In this document: positions 5,270 through 7,507 of the stretch, piece after piece | Layout: each line of letters opens with the position of its first letter | How positions within the stretch are numbered: the first letter of the stretch is position 1 | From: Candidatus Omnitrophota bacterium | GTDB lineage: Bacteria; Omnitrophota; Gorgyraeia; Duberdicusellales; 4484-171 | DNA: 7,507 nt | Assembly: GCA_028702365.1 (NCBI GenBank) | Contig: JAQVOZ010000062.1 | Span: 1-7,507, forward strand | Direction: 5' to 3' | Program-made: the position numbers and the translations under genes | The notes under the pieces: generated by a model | The model's database searches: none | What the model was told of the DNA's origin: nothing | Seen by the model: the letters and a program-made list of their open reading frames with translations, nothing else

Positions 5270-7276
5270 TTATTCGACTATGTCGGTTAAATTATCGCCC
5301 TCGTTGTTATTTTCTTTTTGTCCTTTGTCTGCATCCGGGATTTCAGGTTGCGGCAGCTGCCTGGATGTATAGCGGCAAGCAGGAAACTTCGAACAGCCGT
5401 AAAAATTCTGTCCGCGTTTATTCCTTCGTTCGATAAGTTTTCCTTCTTTGCAAAGCGGGCACATTACTTCTGTTGTTATGCTTTCCGCATAGCGGCAGGC
5501 AGGAAACGTTGAGCAGCTTAAGAACCTGCCGCGTCTTGACCATTTTATAACAAGAGGGCTTTGGCACTTCGGGCAATTTTTTCCGGAAAGTTCAACTTCT
5601 TTGGTAATCAAGCTGCCTGCTTTGTCTATTTTTTCCTTGAAAGAGGGATAAAAATCTTTCAGTATTTTTTGCCATTCTATTTTTCCTTCTTCAACTTCAT
5701 CCAGCTCCTCTTCCATAAGTGCGGTAAAGTCTTCGTTTATTATTTCGGAAAAATACTTTCCAAGCATCTCGCTTACTTTGATGCCCAGGTCAGTCGGCAT
5801 AAGGGCATTCCGTTCTCTTTTTGTATAATTTCTTTTAAGAAGAGTATAAATTATCGGTGCATAAGTGGAAGGCCTGCCTATTCCTTTTTCTTCCAGTAAT
5901 TTTACGAGCGATGCGTCATTAAACCTGGCGGGCGGTTTGGTTGTGTGTTCGAGAATCTCACATTTTTCTAAGGTTAAGCCCTGTTTGGCGTTTAACTGCG
6001 GCAGCTTCACCTCATCATCTACCCCTAATACTTTGAGGTATCCTTCAAAAACGATTTTTCTGCCTTCAGCAATAAATTCAGCAAGATTCGAAGTAATTAC
6101 TGCTTTTGTGCTTTCAGATATTGCCTCACTCATCCGGGATGCGGCAAATCTCCTCCATATTAAATCGTAAAGTTTTGCCTCTTCTTCAGAAACATACGAG
6201 GCAACGTCGCGCGTTAACCTGTGTATGCTGGTTGGCCTTATGGCTTCGTGCGCCAGCTGGGCTGATTTCTTGGTTTTGTATTTATATTCTTTCTTTGTTG
6301 CGTAAGCCTCACCGAATTCTTTTGTTATAAATTCTTTCGCTTCTTCTTTGGCGCGGTCGCTTATTGCAAATGAATCGGTACGCATGTAGGTAATAAGCCC
6401 GACCATTACGTCTTTTACCTGCATGCCTTCGTATAATTTTTGCGCAACAATCATTGTCCGCTGCGAAGAGAAACGCAGTTTATTAAAAGCATCCTGTTGA
6501 AGTAGTGAGGTTGTAAATGGCGACGGCGGATTGCGTTTTGACTGCTTCTTAATTATTTCTTTTACCGCAAAGTTTTCATTTTTTATTTCTTCTATGCATT
6601 TTTGCGCAGCTTCTTTTGTCTCGAATATCGCTTTGTCAGTTTTATATTTTTCAAGCGTAGCAGTGAATGTTTCGTTGCCTGCCTTAAAGGTTGCGGAAAC
6701 AGAGTAGGTGGTTTTCGGGATAAAAGCTTTTACTTCTTTTTCCCGGTCAACGATGAACTTCAATGCAACGGACTGCACGCGTCCGGCAGAAAGGCCTCTT
6801 ACTATTTTTTTCCACAAAAGCGGCGAAAGATTGTAGCCGACTACTCTGTCTAGGACGCGCCGCGCAATTTGAGAATTAACTTTGTTAAGATCAAGAATTG
6901 AAGGGTTAGCGAAAGCTTCCTTAAGGGCTTCTTCGGTAATTTCATGAAACGTTATTCTGCAGAATTTTTTAGCTTCCTTAGCTAATTTTTCCTGTATGTG
7001 CCAGCCTATTGCTTCACCTTCTCTGTCAGGGTCAGTTGCGATATAGATTATTTCTTTTCCTTTAGCGCTTTTTTTGAGCTGTTTTATTATTTTTTCCTTA
7101 CCGGGCATGACTTTATAATGCGGAAGAAAATTATTTTCCACATCAACAGAAATTCTTTTCGGCGGCAAATCTACGACATGGCCCATGGATGAGGTGACTT
7201 CGTAATCAGCGCCTAAAATAGCATGGATTGTTTTGGCTTTGGTCGGAGATTCAACTATTACCAGATATTTGCTCAT
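5270..7276 (-). CDS. topA: DNA topoisomerase I (type IA)
   Basis: TopA relaxes negative supercoils by cutting one strand through a 5'-phosphotyrosine link. The 668-aa protein has the N-terminal Toprim domain (LVIVESPTKAKTI, Glu9; DPDREGEA at 82-89 for Mg2+ binding), then SAGRVQSVAL (163-172), the active-site segment GLITYMRTDS (293-302) with Tyr297, LAHEAIRPT (341-349) and GIGRPSTYAPII (465-476). Two four-Cys zinc fingers follow (C568/C571/C588/C594 and C606/C609/C628/C634), each ending FPACRY. An acidic, Asn-rich tail closes the protein. It is shorter than E. coli TopA, mostly because the C-terminal region is compact. The start ATG overlaps the dprA stop (ATGA) and has AAGGA 7 nt upstream (7288-7284). 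It sits between dprA and xerC, an arrangement related to the smf-topA cluster of Firmicutes. No defects seen. Confidence 0.97.
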   Translation of the reverse strand: MSKYLVIVESPTKAKTIHAILGADYEVTSSMGHVVDLPPKRISVDVENNFLPHYKVMPGKEKIIKQLKKSAKGKEIIYIATDPDREGEAIGWHIQEKLAKEAKKFCRITFHEITEEALKEAFANPSILDLNKVNSQIARRVLDRVVGYNLSPLLWKKIVRGLSAGRVQSVALKFIVDREKEVKAFIPKTTYSVSATFKAGNETFTATLEKYKTDKAIFETKEAAQKCIEEIKNENFAVKEIIKKQSKRNPPSPFTTSLLQQDAFNKLRFSSQRTMIVAQKLYEGMQVKDVMVGLITYMRTDSFAISDRAKEEAKEFITKEFGEAYATKKEYKYKTKKSAQLAHEAIRPTSIHRLTRDVASYVSEEEAKLYDLIWRRFAASRMSEAISESTKAVITSNLAEFIAEGRKIVFEGYLKVLGVDDEVKLPQLNAKQGLTLEKCEILEHTTKPPARFNDASLVKLLEEKGIGRPSTYAPIIYTLLKRNYTKRERNALMPTDLGIKVSEMLGKYFSEIINEDFTALMEEELDEVEEGKIEWQKILKDFYPSFKEKIDKAGSLITKEVELSGKNCPKCQSPLVIKWSRRGRFLSCSTFPACRYAESITTEVMCPLCKEGKLIERRNKRGQNFYGCSKFPACRYTSRQLPQPEIPDADKGQKENNNEGDNLTDIVE

Positions 7277-7507
7277 AACTTTGTCCTTGCGAAGTAAGAT
7301 GGTTTAATCTCAGAAATTGCCCCGTTTAACTGCAAATTCAATATTATTCTATTTATGGATGATTGTGCCATTTTGCTTTTTAAAATTATTTCTTCCAGGT
7401 ATGCCCCGTCTGTTCCGATTAAATCAAAAACAATTGCTTCGTCTCCCTGAAGCTTCATCGCGCACTTTTCAGTTTCGGCATTTTCAAACTTTATATTAAG
7501 TTCTTCC
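7273..7507 (-). CDS. dprA: DprA/Smf-like DNA-processing protein, C-terminal winged helix (5' part off the right edge)
   Basis: The open frame enters from the right edge and its last 77 full codons are visible, ending in TGA at 7275-7273. An internal ATG at 7458 is not the real start, because the frame stays open to the edge (codons for EELNIKFENAETEKCAM precede KLQGDEAIVFDLI). The visible part matches the C-terminal winged-helix domain of DprA/Smf: GDEAIVFDLI, then LEEIILKSKMAQSSINRIILNLQLNGAISEI, a helix-turn-helix like that seen in DprA C-termini. DprA loads RecA on single-stranded DNA during natural transformation, though many bacteria keep it without known competence. The 4-nt overlap with topA and the conserved dprA-topA order support the call. 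The Rossmann-like catalytic core cannot be checked here. Confidence 0.75.
   Translation of the reverse strand, partial: EELNIKFENAETEKCAMKLQGDEAIVFDLIGTDGAYLEEIILKSKMAQSSINRIILNLQLNGAISEIKPSYFARTKL

Noticed and set aside
1..7507. tRNA, rRNA, CRISPR array, insertion sequence or phage genes
   Set aside because: No cloverleaf-like stretch, spaced repeat array, transposase motif or phage protein was found. The tyrosine recombinase is of the Xer type in a conserved housekeeping context, not an integrase beside an attachment site.

Overview
The window reads as a fragment of a Gram-negative (diderm) bacterial chromosome with A+T-rich coding DNA. Every convincing gene lies on the minus strand, so the gene order runs right to left. 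Lipid A/Kdo genes establish an LPS-bearing outer membrane. The gene content, the fusion of a lipid A acyltransferase to an ELM1-like domain, and the GT4 N-terminus remind me of uncultivated diderm lineages such as Omnitrophota. That placement is an inference from general resemblance and is weakly supported.

Layout in transcription order: (1) the 3' end of a dprA/smf-like gene (winged helix) enters at the right edge and overlaps topA by an ATGA. (2) topA encodes a type IA topoisomerase with two C-terminal four-Cys zinc fingers. (3) A XerC-type tyrosine recombinase follows 6 nt later. It has every catalytic residue but is split by one in-frame TAA, followed directly by an in-frame ATG. (4) waaA (kdtA, Kdo transferase) follows 4 nt later. 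(5) lpxK (lipid A 4'-kinase) overlaps waaA by 13 nt. (6) A 601-aa protein starts 1 nt after lpxK; it joins an LpxL/HtrB-type acyltransferase to an ELM1-like (PF06258-type) domain. (7) After a 92-nt gap carrying a strong GC-rich hairpin, a GT4-type glycosyltransferase begins with a consensus Shine-Dalgarno and runs off the left edge.

The block behaves as one tightly packed, probably co-transcribed unit joining a DNA-maintenance module (DprA-TopA-XerC, an order related to smf-topA-trmFO-codV in Bacillus) to a lipid A module. In the latter, LpxK phosphorylates the disaccharide, WaaA adds Kdo and the LpxL-like domain adds a secondary acyl chain. The roles of the ELM1-like domain and the glycosyltransferase are unknown but probably concern the cell envelope. 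No RNA gene, CRISPR array, insertion sequence or clear promoter was found. The only non-coding stretch of note is the hairpin region at 206-297.

The points most worth a second look are the Tyr-to-stop change in xerC, the acyltransferase-ELM1 fusion with its CxxCxxC cluster, an LpxK that appears to lack the GDEP segment, and the intergenic hairpin element.
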